A program made the translations under genes and the position numbers. The notes beneath the pieces were generated by a model. It was not told where the DNA came from and did not search any database. It saw nothing but the letters and a program-made list of their open reading frames with translations. Positions 49,101-59,994 of a stretch of DNA of 64,000 nt are shown piece after piece (within the stretch, counting starts at the first letter, position 1; every line of letters starts with the position of its first letter). Source of the stretch: Lingula anatina (taxonomy: Eukaryota > Brachiopoda > Lingulata > Lingulida > Lingulidae); assembly GCF_001039355.2 (NCBI RefSeq), contig NW_019775541.1, positions 197,423 through 261,422 of the forward strand, given 5' to 3'.

Positions 49101-52100
49101 TTTTAAGAAATTATGACTTCAAAAATACAGTATCTCTAAAATTCACAATTTCCCCCCATTAAAAAGATCGAATAAATACCGTAATCTACTTATACATATA
49201 AGTAACTGCCAGTAGTAGTCCAAAACAGTGAGCATTCCATTCTCCTCTTTTAAACTAATACTAGGACTACTACTGGTCAACTGAAATAAAAAAAATAGTC
49301 CACTTTCCTTCTGTGTGTGAGTGTGTTTTGTTTGTTTGTTTACTTTTGTGAAACAGATCCTGTTCCAGACATCACCAATTTTTTTTTTCCGATTTCTAAT
49401 TTGTATTTGACCTGCTCTAATTTGCAGTTGACCAGCTCTACTTTTTATTGCTTACGTCACTTATTTTATCTTCCATTCCTTCCCAGAAGAAATGACCGTC
49501 CTCAGTTTCTGCCACATTGGTAAAGATCGAGTTACTCTGAAAGGTTTGTACGGCAATGGGGTTAGTTTTTTCGTTGGTCCCTGGGGCCACGCCGAAGAAC
49601 CCGGCCTCAGGATTGATGCCACGGAGTTCTCCATTTTCCTCAAAACGCATCCAGGCGATGTCGTCGCCTGAAAATAATTATTTTAAATAAATATATCATT
49701 ATAAATATATATCAAATAAATCAATTAAAATATGAACTGATTTCTAACACAAACTACTGATCACACAGATTAAACAGTTCATTATCACCAATTGCAAGCC
49801 CATGTACCATGTCATTATAGTAATTGATAAAAACTCTCAAATGCCTCACTTTTCAAATTTTAATAATAAATAATAATTTTATTTTGAGTCTGAAATTCAT
49901 TGAAAATGTACTGCAGACTTAACATAGAACACAGTTAAAACACTTAAAACACAATTAGCAAGATATGTAAAAATAAAACTTCAAATAAAAAAATGATATT
50001 ATAAAAGATGAAGATTCAATTAAAAAAAAAAACATTACATTTCAGATACTCAAAAAACTTAATTCTTACATAAATCCAATTTACTTCTTTTTTTCTCAGA
50101 TTTATCATCTTCAGCCTGTGTTTCAATAACCTTTATGACGAGAAGCCAACTAAATTTACAAAACTGTTTAATCAACATTTTTTAAGTATCACTAACAAGG
50201 CTTTAGTGAGTGAGCCGTCCAGCTGTCTTATGGACACTCTGGCCAAGCACAAGACAGCCTATCTCACAGTTCTATGAAATTTTGAAATCTTCAGTAAAAC
50301 CCGCACTTAATCCCTGTTGTATATGATAAAAGTAAAGTCTGACCCAAACAAGGGAAGTTGTGCTGGCCAGTATAAAATTTGATGAGCAGTTCAGGTATGA
50401 GGTTGTAGTGGTGTTGCAAGGTGATTAACCCTGCAGGGTAAGGGTACTAACGCAGTCAGGTAAAGGGATGGACCAGTAGCCACTGAGACATTTAAAGGGA
50501 ACTGCATAAATTGAATAAAGAACTCACCTATGCACTGGACTTTATAGCCTGGTATGGTGGGGGTCAACAGTGCCATGTTGGTCTTACCACAGGCACTAGG
50601 GAAAGCTGCAGCAATAAATTTCTCTTGTCCTTTGGGGTTGGTTACACTCATGATCTGAAATAAACAGTATCTTAAGCTATATTTAGTCCCTCAAACAGTG
50701 TTCTGCAAATAACATCTCATCGTCACTGTGGCTTGTGTCGTATATATTAACACGCACTGTCTATCAAGACATGTGGTGTATATCAGATGCCAAATACATA
50801 ATACACAAGCCTGATATGCAATTTTAAAAAAATTCCAGAATGTTTATAGAATTCAGTTCTTAGTGAATCTGAGACCAGTATCCCTCCTGATGATTTAAAA
50901 TTTTGAATATGTCAGTGTTGGTGTGTGTATCTGTTGGCTACATGAAGCAACCAGTACAGAAAAAAGCATGGATTTATTTTGATGAAATCATAAGCTACAA
51001 AGTGGTCATAATTTGGAAAAAGTGGATGGATTTAAATTAATTTTTTTAAGAAAGCTTCAAAACGGTCATTTCTACATCTCACGGATTCGTGAATTTTCCC
51101 AATAGAATTCTTTGCATGTTACAGATCCTGGCATAAGTCTGTTCCCCTCTGAGTGCCCCTCTAGTTCCTAACATTACGTACCAACATGTGCTCTGCCAGC
51201 CATCCCTCATCTCTGGCGATAACACCTGCAATACGCAGAGCAAAGCACTTCTTGCCCAGCAGCGAGTTCCCACCGTAACCACTCCCAAATGAGGTCACTT
51301 TCCTCTCCTCGGGATAGTGGAGAATGAGGACTTTATCTGGGTTACAGGGCCAGTGGTTGATCACCTTCCCTAAAATAAAATCAGGAGCAGATTCAGAGAT
51401 ATTTTCTGACAGTATTCCAAATTATCTTTGTAGATCCATCCTCTATTTTTTATGGTCTTCCAACAGAAAAAAATATATACTTGTATATGTAAACTTTTAA
51501 ATCTGACCGTCTTCCAGAAGACCCAGAAGACGGTCTCAATCCGCCTCTGAAAATGAAACAAAACATTACTAGAGGATCAGAGAGGCCATATCACCTCTTG
51601 GTTTTGTACCACCAGTGGGAGTAAGTGCATTCAAGTTGAGGGGAAGGTATGGATGTGTGTGTGTTAGTTGTGAAGAAGTAGGGTTGGGTGAATGAGGTGA
51701 GAGTATTTTATGGGGAGAAGAAAGATAAAGGCTATGGGCATATCTTTTACAGTTTTGGAGATATAAGCATTGGAAAATCAGTCCAGATGATGGTGAAAAG
51801 TAGGCCAAGGGTCAAATTCAAGGTCACAATAAGATTGCCAAAATATGACTTCCTATTCAATTCAGAAGTAACTTAGAGTGTATCTCTGTCAGTTTTGAAT
51901 TTTAAAGTTTGGGAGATATTTAGCATTTTATTTTCCAAAACTTGAACAAGGGTGCAATGCAACAAATGCCACACCTAGGCCAATGCATCAAAATCTATGT
52001 GGATCAAGTTGAGGTTATATGCAACCTAAATCCAAGAGATGGTGACACAGGCCCTTCTAGTCTAGGAGCGGGAATGGTGATGTGGCCATGAAGCTGGGCC

Positions 52101-54458
52101 CCATATTTCGAAAGCATCGCGTATTGTGAATCGCTATATCAAATAGAGGCTACAATGTATTATATGGGACGAGTATGGGTGAGTTATGGAATCGAGGCGC
52201 TTGCCCACGTGCGCAACATAGCGAAGCTTTCGAGATACGGGGCCCTGGTGGAAGAGACAGGTTGGGATTAAGCCATGTGTACTACCAGCACCTATGCTAG
52301 TGGTACTGTAGCAGTGGCATATAAAAATAATTATCTGATTCATAAACGAATATTAAGTTAAATAAACAAGGCAGCAAAGCTGTCAAATGGGCAGACATTA
52401 ATAACAAAACTGACAGTGACAATAAAACCATTTAATAAAAAAATGAAAAACCAATTCAAGTTTGTTTTTTTTTAAGTTTAATTTAGGAGTGTAGCAATAA
52501 GATTTCCAGACATGCCAGCCTGACAGGGCAAGTTCCTGAAAATAGTATATGTCAAGCCCTGAAATATGTTTGGTGCAAAGAACAGTAAGAATAAAAAGAA
52601 GAACCAAATGTTGAACATAAGACAAACAAACATTAGTAAGAACCTACATACTTAGAGTTTAAACAGAGATACATCAGTTGGACATTAAGACTTCCTCAAG
52701 TGTTATTTGACAATCACAATGAACTTACTCTGGTTAGGTCTGGGGGAGCCCATGGAGTGCAAGCACTTGACAAAGTCTCCCTTTCCCTTCTTTAAGACAT
52801 CCCAAACTTTTGGAGTGACACGGGTCATGATTCTCATACAAAGAAGCACGTAGTTGGAATCTGTCACCTGGACTCCGATTTTCGACAGGGGGGAACCCAC
52901 AGGTCCCATGCTGAATGGAATCACATACATCATACGTCCTGAAATTACAAAATTACACTTAATTCTTTACTGAGAGGTGTTTTAATTAATAATGTTACTA
53001 TATATATAGATGGCTGTCAGACCATTAATATTATAATACTTAAAACTTTATTAACCATTAATATACTTTCAGCTTTTCTTAAACTGAGCACGATCAAATT
53101 TATTTCACCTATCTGCTTTCATGATGACAATGTTGTGTTTGTAAAAAAGGCATCAGCTATATTTAGTTCTTCCAATGATAATGCTGTTCTGCAAATAACA
53201 TTTCAACTTCACAGTGGCTTGTTTCAATTAACATGCATTGTCTATCAAGACATCTTGCCGTATATGTCAGATGTCTAATAATTTAAACCCAAGCCTGATA
53301 TACAATTTTTAAAAATTTCTAATCCATAAAAGAGGCATGATCACAATGAATGGGACAATGCTGTAGTGCACAGACCTGCCATGCATCCTGGCCAGCGGTC
53401 CATATTCAATTTCTCGGCCTCGGCGTAGCTCATCCACTGGGCCAGGATGCCCTTTGTGTTGGGTCTGACATGGGGCACTGAGTCATGCTTGTTATGGGAC
53501 ACTATGTAGGTCAATCCCTCGACACGAGCAACATCCTTGGGGTCAGTCTTGCAGATGTAGCTTTGGAGAAATAAAAATCAATTGCACTTATATGAAAAAA
53601 AAAAAAGAGGACAAAGCTGACAAAAGTACAGATACTAAATGAAGAGCAGCTAACAACTAATTTTGTTGATTTTGTCCTCTTGTTAACATGTAACCTGCCA
53701 AAGTGACACAGTTTTAGGAATATATACAGTCATTTTTAAAAAACAAACTACAAAGCAAAATAACTAATAAATACAAACAATATTTACAAATCATGGAAAT
53801 AATTTTAGAAATGGGCCATAAAATGACAAACTTACTTATTTTCGTAGGCTTTCAACTTATGCAAAGTGCCACGTTCTTCCAGCTTGTGGATGATAGTTTC
53901 GGCCTCTTCTTGGGAACCATCGCAGATGTACACACCACGTGGCTTGCACAAGTCAATCTGAAGTACAAAATAAATCTCTTATGACATGAATATGTCACGA
54001 AGACGAGTTTCCGTATCAAAAATCACAATTTTATTGTAACCACATTAATTTAACTTCTGTTTGTAACTTTTCTGTTTGTAACTAAAAACTATGATACAGA
54101 TACGATAATTTGAGAGCAACCATACTACATTCCTAGGCTGTCTTAACAAATACTGTATATTAGCACATACCTAGATACGCGTACTCGGAACTAGGATAAA
54201 ATATACACAGCACATTAAAATCCTAGAGAAACAAATGTGTGCATGCGAATGCACACATGCAAATGTGCTTGTACTGAGTATGTGCCTGCTGCATGTTCAT
54301 GCACACACACACAATACCAAGATAAAACCCACCTTCGATGCTACCCACGCCTGTACATTCTTTGGCATGTCATTGAAGGAGCCTTTGACAATAGGAACCT
54401 CTCCATAGTGTTCAATGAACACCTCACGATGCTCAACAAACTGTACTTCCTCATCCAT
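45921..54458 (-). CDS. PEPCK: Phosphoenolpyruvate carboxykinase (GTP), complete 11-exon gene
   Basis: Catalyses oxaloacetate + GTP to phosphoenolpyruvate + GDP + CO2, the committing step of gluconeogenesis and glyceroneogenesis. Joining 11 exons gives 1,899 nt, 632 residues plus stop, against about 622 in human PCK1. Every junction keeps frame with GT-AG ends. Active-site features: the GTP P-loop FPSACGKTN at 295-303 with the reactive Cys299, the metal ligands Lys255 (LLGKK), His275 (AEHML) and Asp322 (GDDIAW), and the mobile lid [10 protein letters not shown] at 412-421. The N-terminus ([10 protein letters not shown]) is acidic, so no mitochondrial presequence is evident and a cytosolic form is likely. 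The start is fixed by an in-frame TGA nine nucleotides before the ATG. No frameshift or missing catalytic residue was found, so the gene appears functional. Confidence 0.96.
46106..46959 (-). other. PEPCK intron 10
   Basis: 854-bp AT-rich intron, with GT-AG ends and no recognisable insertion. Confidence 0.9.
46960..47226 (-). CDS. PEPCK: PEPCK coding exon 10 (residues 483-572)
   Basis: Acceptor ACTTCAG, donor GAAGG|GTGAGT. Encodes [27 protein letters not shown] and [20 protein letters not shown], the guanine-pocket and C-terminal conserved blocks. Phase 1 at both ends. Confidence 0.96.
47326..47671. repeat. Pyrimidine microsatellites in PEPCK intron 9
   Basis: A (TTTC)n tract at about 47326-47343 and a T run followed by (GTTT)n at 47634-47671 lie in intron 9 (47227-47803). 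On the coding strand these are purine tracts. Confidence 0.9.
47804..47899 (-). CDS. PEPCK: PEPCK coding exon 9 (residues 451-483)
   Basis: Acceptor CTTTCAG, donor TAAGG|GTAAAT. Encodes [20 protein letters not shown], then SETTAAAEF, matching the conserved SE(A/T)TAAAE block. Phase 1 at both ends. Confidence 0.95.
48248..48428 (-). CDS. PEPCK: PEPCK coding exon 8 (residues 391-451)
   Basis: Acceptor CCCGTAG, donor TGAAG|GTATGT. Carries the lid segment [20 protein letters not shown] and [10 protein letters not shown]. The upstream intron holds a 109-bp tandem duplication that starts four bases from this exon. Confidence 0.95.
48433..48650 (-). repeat. 109-bp tandem duplication in PEPCK intron 7
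   Basis: 48433-48541 and 48542-48650 are essentially identical, starting with GGGAAAAATTAATGTAAAGC and ending with CTTAGTCTAGC. Copy 1 abuts exon 8, so copy 2 duplicates the intron's pyrimidine tract and a TTTTTCCCTGCTAG stretch resembling a second acceptor. Confidence 0.95.
49456..49667 (-). CDS. PEPCK: PEPCK coding exon 7 (residues 320-390)
   Basis: Acceptor TTTTCAG, donor AGTGAC|GTAAGC. Begins with GDDIAWMRF (Asp322 metal ligand) and includes [14 protein letters not shown] and IFTNVAET. The phase 0 end was chosen because it alone keeps frame with exon 8. Confidence 0.95.
50528..50654 (-). CDS. PEPCK: PEPCK coding exon 6 (residues 278-320)
   Basis: Acceptor TTTCAG, donor GCATAG|GTGAGT. 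Contains the nucleotide-binding P-loop [16 protein letters not shown] with Cys299, Lys301 and Thr302. Phase 0 in, phase 1 out. Confidence 0.96.
50675..50840. repeat. Dispersed repeat in PEPCK intron 5, paired with intron 3
   Basis: Aligns with 53155-53325 (intron 3), sharing GCTATATTTAGT, GTTCTGCAAATAACAT, CTATCAAGACAT and AAGCCTGATAT in the same order with substitutions between. Either a mobile repeat or an old intragenic duplication. Confidence 0.8.
51182..51369 (-). CDS. PEPCK: PEPCK coding exon 5 (residues 215-277)
   Basis: Acceptor TATTTTAG, donor ATGTTG|GTACGT. Holds [19 protein letters not shown] with metal-ligand Lys255 and [10 protein letters not shown] with metal-ligand His275. A MITE-like repeat ends about 12 bp before this exon's acceptor. 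Confidence 0.96.
51382..51550. mobile_element. hAT-like MITE in PEPCK intron 4
   Basis: The ends CAGGAGCAGATTCAGAG and the complement of ATCCGCCTCTGA resemble the CAGGGGCGGAT termini of hAT elements. The interior (AATTATCTTTGTAGATCCAT, CTGACCGTCTTCCAGAAGAC) recurs at 61351-61506. AAAT flanks both ends. Non-coding. The superfamily is inferred from the termini. Confidence 0.75.
52096..52245. mobile_element. 150-bp palindromic MITE, family GGGCTCCGTATC, copy 2, in PEPCK intron 4
   Basis: Starts GGGCCCCATATTTCGAAAGC, ends with GCTTTCGAGATACGGGGCCC. The right arm (CACGTGCGCAACATAGCGAA) is nearly that of copy 1 at 5871, while the left arm has diverged. Located in the large intron between exons 4 and 5. 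Confidence 0.87.
52729..52938 (-). CDS. PEPCK: PEPCK coding exon 4 (residues 145-215)
   Basis: Acceptor ATTTCAG, donor CCAGA|GTAAGT. Encodes [20 protein letters not shown], then MRIMTR and FVKCLHS, all strongly conserved in GTP-type PEPCK. Phase 1 at both ends. Confidence 0.95.
53155..53325. repeat. Dispersed repeat in PEPCK intron 3, paired with intron 5
   Basis: Counterpart of 50675-50840. Same order of matching blocks with more changes near the left end. Confidence 0.78.
53376..53560 (-). CDS. PEPCK: PEPCK coding exon 3 (residues 83-145)
   Basis: Acceptor CTCCAAAG, donor GGCAG|GTCTGT, a weaker donor than the others. Carries [11 protein letters not shown] (oxaloacetate/PEP-binding Arg in DVAR) and ends RWPGCMAG. 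Phase 2 in, phase 1 out. Confidence 0.93.
53836..53957 (-). CDS. PEPCK: PEPCK coding exon 2 (residues 43-83)
   Basis: Acceptor TACTTCAG, donor AATAA|GTAAGT. Begins [15 protein letters not shown], matching the conserved N-terminal segment, where ICDGS is near invariant. Ends in phase 2; codon 83 (Asn) is split. Confidence 0.93.
54333..54458 (-). CDS. PEPCK: PEPCK coding exon 1 (residues 1-42)
   Basis: ATG at 54458-54456, preceded by GTC-ATT-TAT with TGA in frame before it. An acceptor-like TATTGCAG ends at 54472, so a spliced 5' UTR exon upstream is likely and this exon would start at 54471. The donor follows ...GCATCGAAG as GTGGGT, phase 0. Encodes the family-typical [12 protein letters not shown] helix. 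Confidence 0.93.
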
Positions 54459-54471
54459 GACAATATATCAG

Positions 54472-57400
54472 CTGCAATATTTAAAAAATAATTGGATTTA
54501 CTCTCAATAAATCAAGTGTTTGTAGCATGTAATTTCAGAGACAACAGGTTTTCCTCATAAAAGTAAGAGTATAATATGTATTGTTTTAGATTATGCATTC
54601 AATGTGAGGGATAAAATTTTATTAAAAAGGACTTATCTCAGTGAGATGCATATTTTGCATACTGTCAACATAATTGAATAAAATATTAATGACTTTCATT
54701 CTACTGATGAAAAAAAGTTAGCTCTGAACATTGAAAATAACTTTAACTGCCACTGAATCCAATTTTTCATCTGACACATTGCACATATACTACTTCTAAT
54801 CTATTTAAAGTGGCAACAGAGCAAATGCTTCGTGTCAAAAATTTAATAAAACAATACATGTAATAAAATATTCATTTAAAAGTCAAACTATTCATGTTGA
54901 ATTAACCTATGTCAAGGTCAAGCAGGTTCTTCGGGAGCTTGATGGAAAAATAATTGCATGTCCCGCATGTTTGAGTGCAAAACCAAAATACAAAAGGTTA
55001 GAAAAATATGATTTCACTGTTCTACTGCAAGGGGCATATAAAACGGTCTACACAAAGACTGCAATATAGGCAAAGGCAAATCAATTGCCAATTTGACTAA
55101 TCTGTATGCATTATAGCTTTTAAAGTAAGCCTGTATTTTATTACTTAAGACTTTTAATATTAATATAGTAAAGTGCATTGACATGCATAAATTTACAAAT
55201 GGAATGTACTATATAATATATATAAAAAATAAATATTATCATATTATGTAATTACAATTACTTTCAGTGTACTAAATCAATATTCTTACCACATCAGTGT
55301 GATACTTATTATAACACCATTTTCTTTTCAGGACCACATTTACTTCGAAGATATCATTAAAAAAAATAATGATAGCCTGACTTTTTATTGATTTATCAGA
55401 ATATTCAAATAACCTTGACTACATGGTAGAGACAACTTAATTAAGGCAGCTGTGGCTCCATTACTGTTGTAAATTGTATAATCAATGAGTTCATCTCGCA
55501 CACAGAAGGTGCTTCTTTATGTCGCCTCATGAGTCATATACCTCCAGACAGCACATGCCACGTGGTGCACTACTACTGAGAATGAACGGATCATATTAAT
55601 AGGCTTGAACGTAACATACAGACTAGGGTATATCATTAAAATTATTACAAGTACACCACAGCTGCATATAATACCCCAGTCAGACTTCATACCTTACTAT
55701 AATTGCTCTGCAGCACATGTCTAAGGTACTTAGTCTTCATCTAATTATTCTTTTATTGATTTCTATGGTGCTATTCTTTTTATTTATCTTTCTTTATTTC
55801 ATTATCGTTATTATTATTATTATGGTTATTTGATATATTACTTTGTATATTATTTTTGAAAAATCATTATTTTGTTTGCATAAAAAATTGATTAACTTTC
55901 CAATATATTGACTGAAATCAGTGAAATTTTCAAAATAAATCTTATTTGATTATCAACTATCAATCTGTCAATGACCTGGTAAACGAAAAATTCAAAATTT
56001 CCCTGAAAAAAGTAAATAAACACCATAGGTACCTCAAGTGTTCTCCCTTTTCATGTAACCATACATTCTAAGACCACATGAATAATTACTTGGCAAGAAA
56101 TATGCTTCAGACATATACCCAGACAGTAAAAGCTATGCATCCATCATTTTATTATCTCAATGACCTTGAACACTATAAGAATCTCCTTTTTCACTACATT
56201 TAGTTCTCAGGCAATGTCAGGAAGGTCATATATAATAGAAGTAATATTTTCTGAAAATTATATGCCACGTACAAATGAATTTAGCTGTCTGATTCATGAC
56301 CATAATTGGCATACCTTATATACAAGCAGATATTACACAACAGAGATTCTAGTCACTTAAAAAATATTTGTGAATGCTCTTTAATCTGCAGCTATATTTG
56401 GAATACTATAGTAAATATGAAAGCATATACTTGTATTGTGAATCTTTTTGTTTTGTGTACCTCCAACATTTCATCCATGCCGTGCTTTTAAAAGACTGAA
56501 AGCTTCCTCCATGCCAAATAACTTATCAATATAAAGAAAAACATTGTTCATTTGTCAACATTGAATTCCTTTGTAACAAAAGCATAACAAATGCCTTTAT
56601 TCTGCCTAGGCAGGTCTTTTATATTTTGTTTTGTACTAACAACATACTTTGTAAATGCAGTGGCAAAAAGGCTAAAATCTGCTCTACCTTGTAGTCAGGT
56701 TATAACATATAATGATGTGAAGTACTGTACTAGAAGCTTTTTACTTTAAAATTTTCACATTTTCACTTAATGAAAATACTGCACTGCTGAAATATTGTAT
56801 TTTGACACTGGTCTAGTGATACATGTAATATATGGAATGTGTACAGTTGTTGACAAGCTGGCTTATGCTAAGTGATAAAAGTACAATTTATGGGGAAAAC
56901 AGATATATGCAGATTTTAGAATCAGCTTGTCTTCTGGTATATAAAACTGAGTGAGAAAAATAATTTCATGACAACACCCCCTCCCCCCCCCCCCCAAAAA
57001 AAAGGGCTGCCTCAATTCTTTTTATAGTCCAACTGAGCAATGCAGTAACAAGAAAGTGACTTACTGCACTTGTGTACCTAAACAACAACATGCTGGTAAT
57101 ATAAATAGCATTATATTTATATCATATAACCATGGCTTTTATACCTCAGTGCAGAAATAGAAAAGGAGAGAGGCATACTTCAAAACATTACAAGGTGATA
57201 AACATATCTGTTACATAAAAATTGGGATTTGCTAAGAACACATGAGTACATGTATATAGACTCCCCCACTTAAATGTGATCATATTACTACATAATTCTG
57301 CTTTGTGGACATATACCTTAAATCACTGCTTGTTTCAAATTATCAATAGTATATGGGGAGAGTCCCCTGAAAATAAATCCACCACTGGGCACAAAAAGTA

Positions 57401-58606
57401 CCTCTTTCCACCTTCTCCAGGTATACAATTTTGGTCTTGGAAAAATGCCAGGCCTGGTAGAATTCCCTGGTGGACAAATCATAATTCACTTTAGATTACT
57501 TTGATATTTGGGGAGACTTGCTTTTGTGAGAAATCACCCTTTTCATCCAATCACCCCCCTCCCTTTCCCTACAGCCAAGATCACTTCACAGTGTTACAAA
57601 TTGACATTTAATTTATTTTTACTCCCCATTGATAAAATAAGGTGAGAGAAGCATTCCATCCCAATATAGCCTACTTATACCTTTGAAGGTTAAATGAACA
57701 ACCTTACTTAAACAGTCAAGGACAAGTCACTAGGTTAGGGAGGCAATTTCACTGTTTTCCTAGATAAAGTCAAGGACGCCATTGGGTTAAGGGGGAAATT
57801 TCACTATTATCCTAGATAAAGTCACTTTTACAGATTCAAGCACACACAGTAGTAAAAAACAAAGCCAACATGTTAACATTGGTAAAAAAAAATATGGGAC
57901 AAAAAACTTATTTGTATTAGAATTACTTGACAACAGCTGTTTCATAGTATATAAGTACCTGTGAACCACTCCCCGTACATATCACCCCATTTGGGTCAAT
58001 GACCTTCCTGGTATATGGTTTTCTTTTGTTACAAAATCAAGGACATTTTAAAGGGCATATACATGTTTTAGCTTCCACAAAAAGAGGTACAAATATGCAA
58101 AATGAAAAAAAATTCCAAGGTTTTATACTAAGACATATAACAAAGGCATATACTGGTATTTTCCTTGTCTTTCTGACCTTACCTGAACCCCATCCCCAAA
58201 ACATTATGTAACACATGCACCCACTTCACTATCTTCTCAACCCTATATCCTGGCAATTAAGATCACACTAATTAGTCACTCATTATCCCCGAGAGAGAGA
58301 TAAGACCAAATATAATTAACCTGTTTGGCACGCCCCACAAAACTATCTTATCTTATACTTGTAACACATCTTATGCTGAGTCAATATAACCGGTAGTACT
58401 TCATATAAGCCAATGACCTTCAGGAATTTTTGGCTCACTGTCTGGGCTTCATCCGGACAAATTGAAAAAATTCAAGAAAACTACCACATGTCAGCTTTCA
58501 GTATAAGTAATTGTATAACCAGAGAGATTTTCAACGACTGATCATGATCTTTTAGTTGTTTTTGTTGCTGTATTTATATCTTAACTCATGTATTAACACG
58601 AGGAAT
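54472..58606. other. PEPCK upstream region, probably a 5' intron
   Basis: No coding exon recognised in 4.1 kb of AT-rich DNA. If exon 1 is joined to a leader near 59.7 kb this is a single long 5' UTR intron. A C-rich run lies at 56981-56995. Small frames here are unsupported. Confidence 0.5.
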
Positions 58607-58607
58607 N

Positions 58608-58788
58608 AGCATGTCGCCGGTGGGCCGACGTTGGGCCGCCGACTCCAACTACGTCGGCCCACCAGCTACTGTCGCCGGTGGGCCTACGTTGGCCTGACCA
58701 TCGGTCCAACGTTGGCCCACCAGCGACATACAGCTTGAGCGGCCCAACGTCGGCCCACCGGCGACAAGTAGCTGGTGGGCCGACGTAG
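58608..58788. repeat. GC-rich nested palindrome block
   Basis: A 28-bp perfect inverted pair (58612-58639 and 58739-58766; core GCCGGTGGGCCGACGTTGGG) and a 22-bp perfect inverted pair (58649-58670 and 58767-58788; core CTACGTCGGCCCACCAGC) interleave. CpG-rich in an AT-rich background. It starts directly after an N at 58607. A related block lies at 59995-60177. Confidence 0.9.
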
Positions 58789-59727
58789 GTCCACCGCTTT
58801 TATCTATTTTTTTATTTTATTTATCATTCATTAATTCATTGATTTATTAATTTTTGATAATTATATTATCATTATTATTGTCATATATAATGGACAAAAC
58901 ACAATGTAATATTTCAAGAGTGTTTATTCTTCTGTAATATTTCTGCCTTAAAATACAACAACGTGGCAAGTTATAATGGACCTTGAGATAAATATTAAAA
59001 AAAACCCCATAAATTCTATTCCTAAAGTATAGAAAACATAGGTAATCTTCCACTATGAGATGTGGCCTCACCCCCTCCCCAAGCCATACCAGTTACACTT
59101 ATCTTTCCTTGCAGTAACACTTTTAAAGTAACAAAAAACATTCATCTTACAAATCTTCAAACAACAGCATATATACAAATAACAATACTTAAGTTAACTC
59201 CATTCAACACTGTTACTGTACCCACATGGTAACAAATCTGTTTGAATGCATGCGCCTGTAGGTTTAAGCATTTAATAGGGTTAACAAATGGGAATTATTT
59301 TATATAAAATGGCCTCCCAACACATCCCAAAGCCATACCAGTCTTATATAGTCTTTACTTGCACTATTTAATGCAATCATTCACCTCACAAGCTTGTGCC
59401 AAAAGTAGGTCACTCTTTTCAATGCCGTCTAGGAAGATGCAAAAAGAAGTTAGTATGCAACAGAAAATGATTTTTAAAGATTTTTGCTCCACATTTCTAA
59501 AAAAACAAGTCCTGTTCGTCGGACAGCCAACCCTGCAACTTCACCTGTCCTAACTGAATTTTTACCTGTCCCGTACAGGCGGACAGCCGCTGACGTTGAG
59601 CCCTGCTTAGATTCGACACAACAGCACAATCCCTGCAGAACATACCGTTTAATAAAAATATACTTTGTATACAATTTAATCGCACAGTATGCCTTCAAGT
59701 ATTTACATTGTATTGAAGTAGACTTAC
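58789..59727. other. AT-rich stretch between GC-rich blocks
   Basis: No coding exon recognised. CCCAAGCCATACCAGT-like text occurs twice (near 59078 and 59326), each followed by an ACTTTT or CTTT GCA-type stretch, so a degenerate direct repeat of about 250 bp is possible. Confidence 0.45.
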
Positions 59728-59870
59728 CTTCTTACAATAAGCACAGCACGTACGTCCAACTCGGTGGGAGAGCTGACAGACAACGCAGTCGTCTCGCGAC
59801 GTCGCCGCATGCTTTCGTAACGTGTATCCGTCGCGTGTTGGACGTCATGTGATATTTGGAAGCCAATAAA
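59728..59870 (-). promoter_or_regulatory. Candidate PEPCK promoter and leader exon
   Basis: On the minus strand, ATTGTAAGAAG|GTAAGT (exon end 59728) is a perfect donor. Immediately upstream is CpG-rich DNA with GACGTCA at 59841-59847, seven of eight bases of the cAMP response element, and CCAAT at 59863-59867. There is no TATA box. PEPCK genes of vertebrates are cAMP-controlled through a CRE, which makes this attractive as the PEPCK leader 5.3 kb before the acceptor at 54472. Linkage to PEPCK is inference. The stretch lies between GC-rich repeat blocks, so it may instead belong to that repeat. Confidence 0.35.
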
Positions 59871-59994
59871 AATTGCACATTCCGTAACAGGTTAAAAAGA
59901 CCTTAGAATCGTCTTCGTCGCTCTGGGGGTAACGCAATAAGCAGCCACGTACACAAATTTGGCGTGTATTTAAAATTTGACCGTATAACAACAA

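Noticed and set aside
49461-49643. Second minus-strand frame over PEPCK exon 7
   Set aside because: Out of frame with the conserved PEPCK sequence.
58556-58738. Frame rich in Gly-Pro-Thr-Leu-Gly-Arg
   Set aside because: Translation of the GC-rich palindromic repeat and interrupted by an N.
59484-59852. 122-residue plus-strand frame in the CpG-rich stretch
   Set aside because: No domain. The splice and promoter signals there are on the minus strand.
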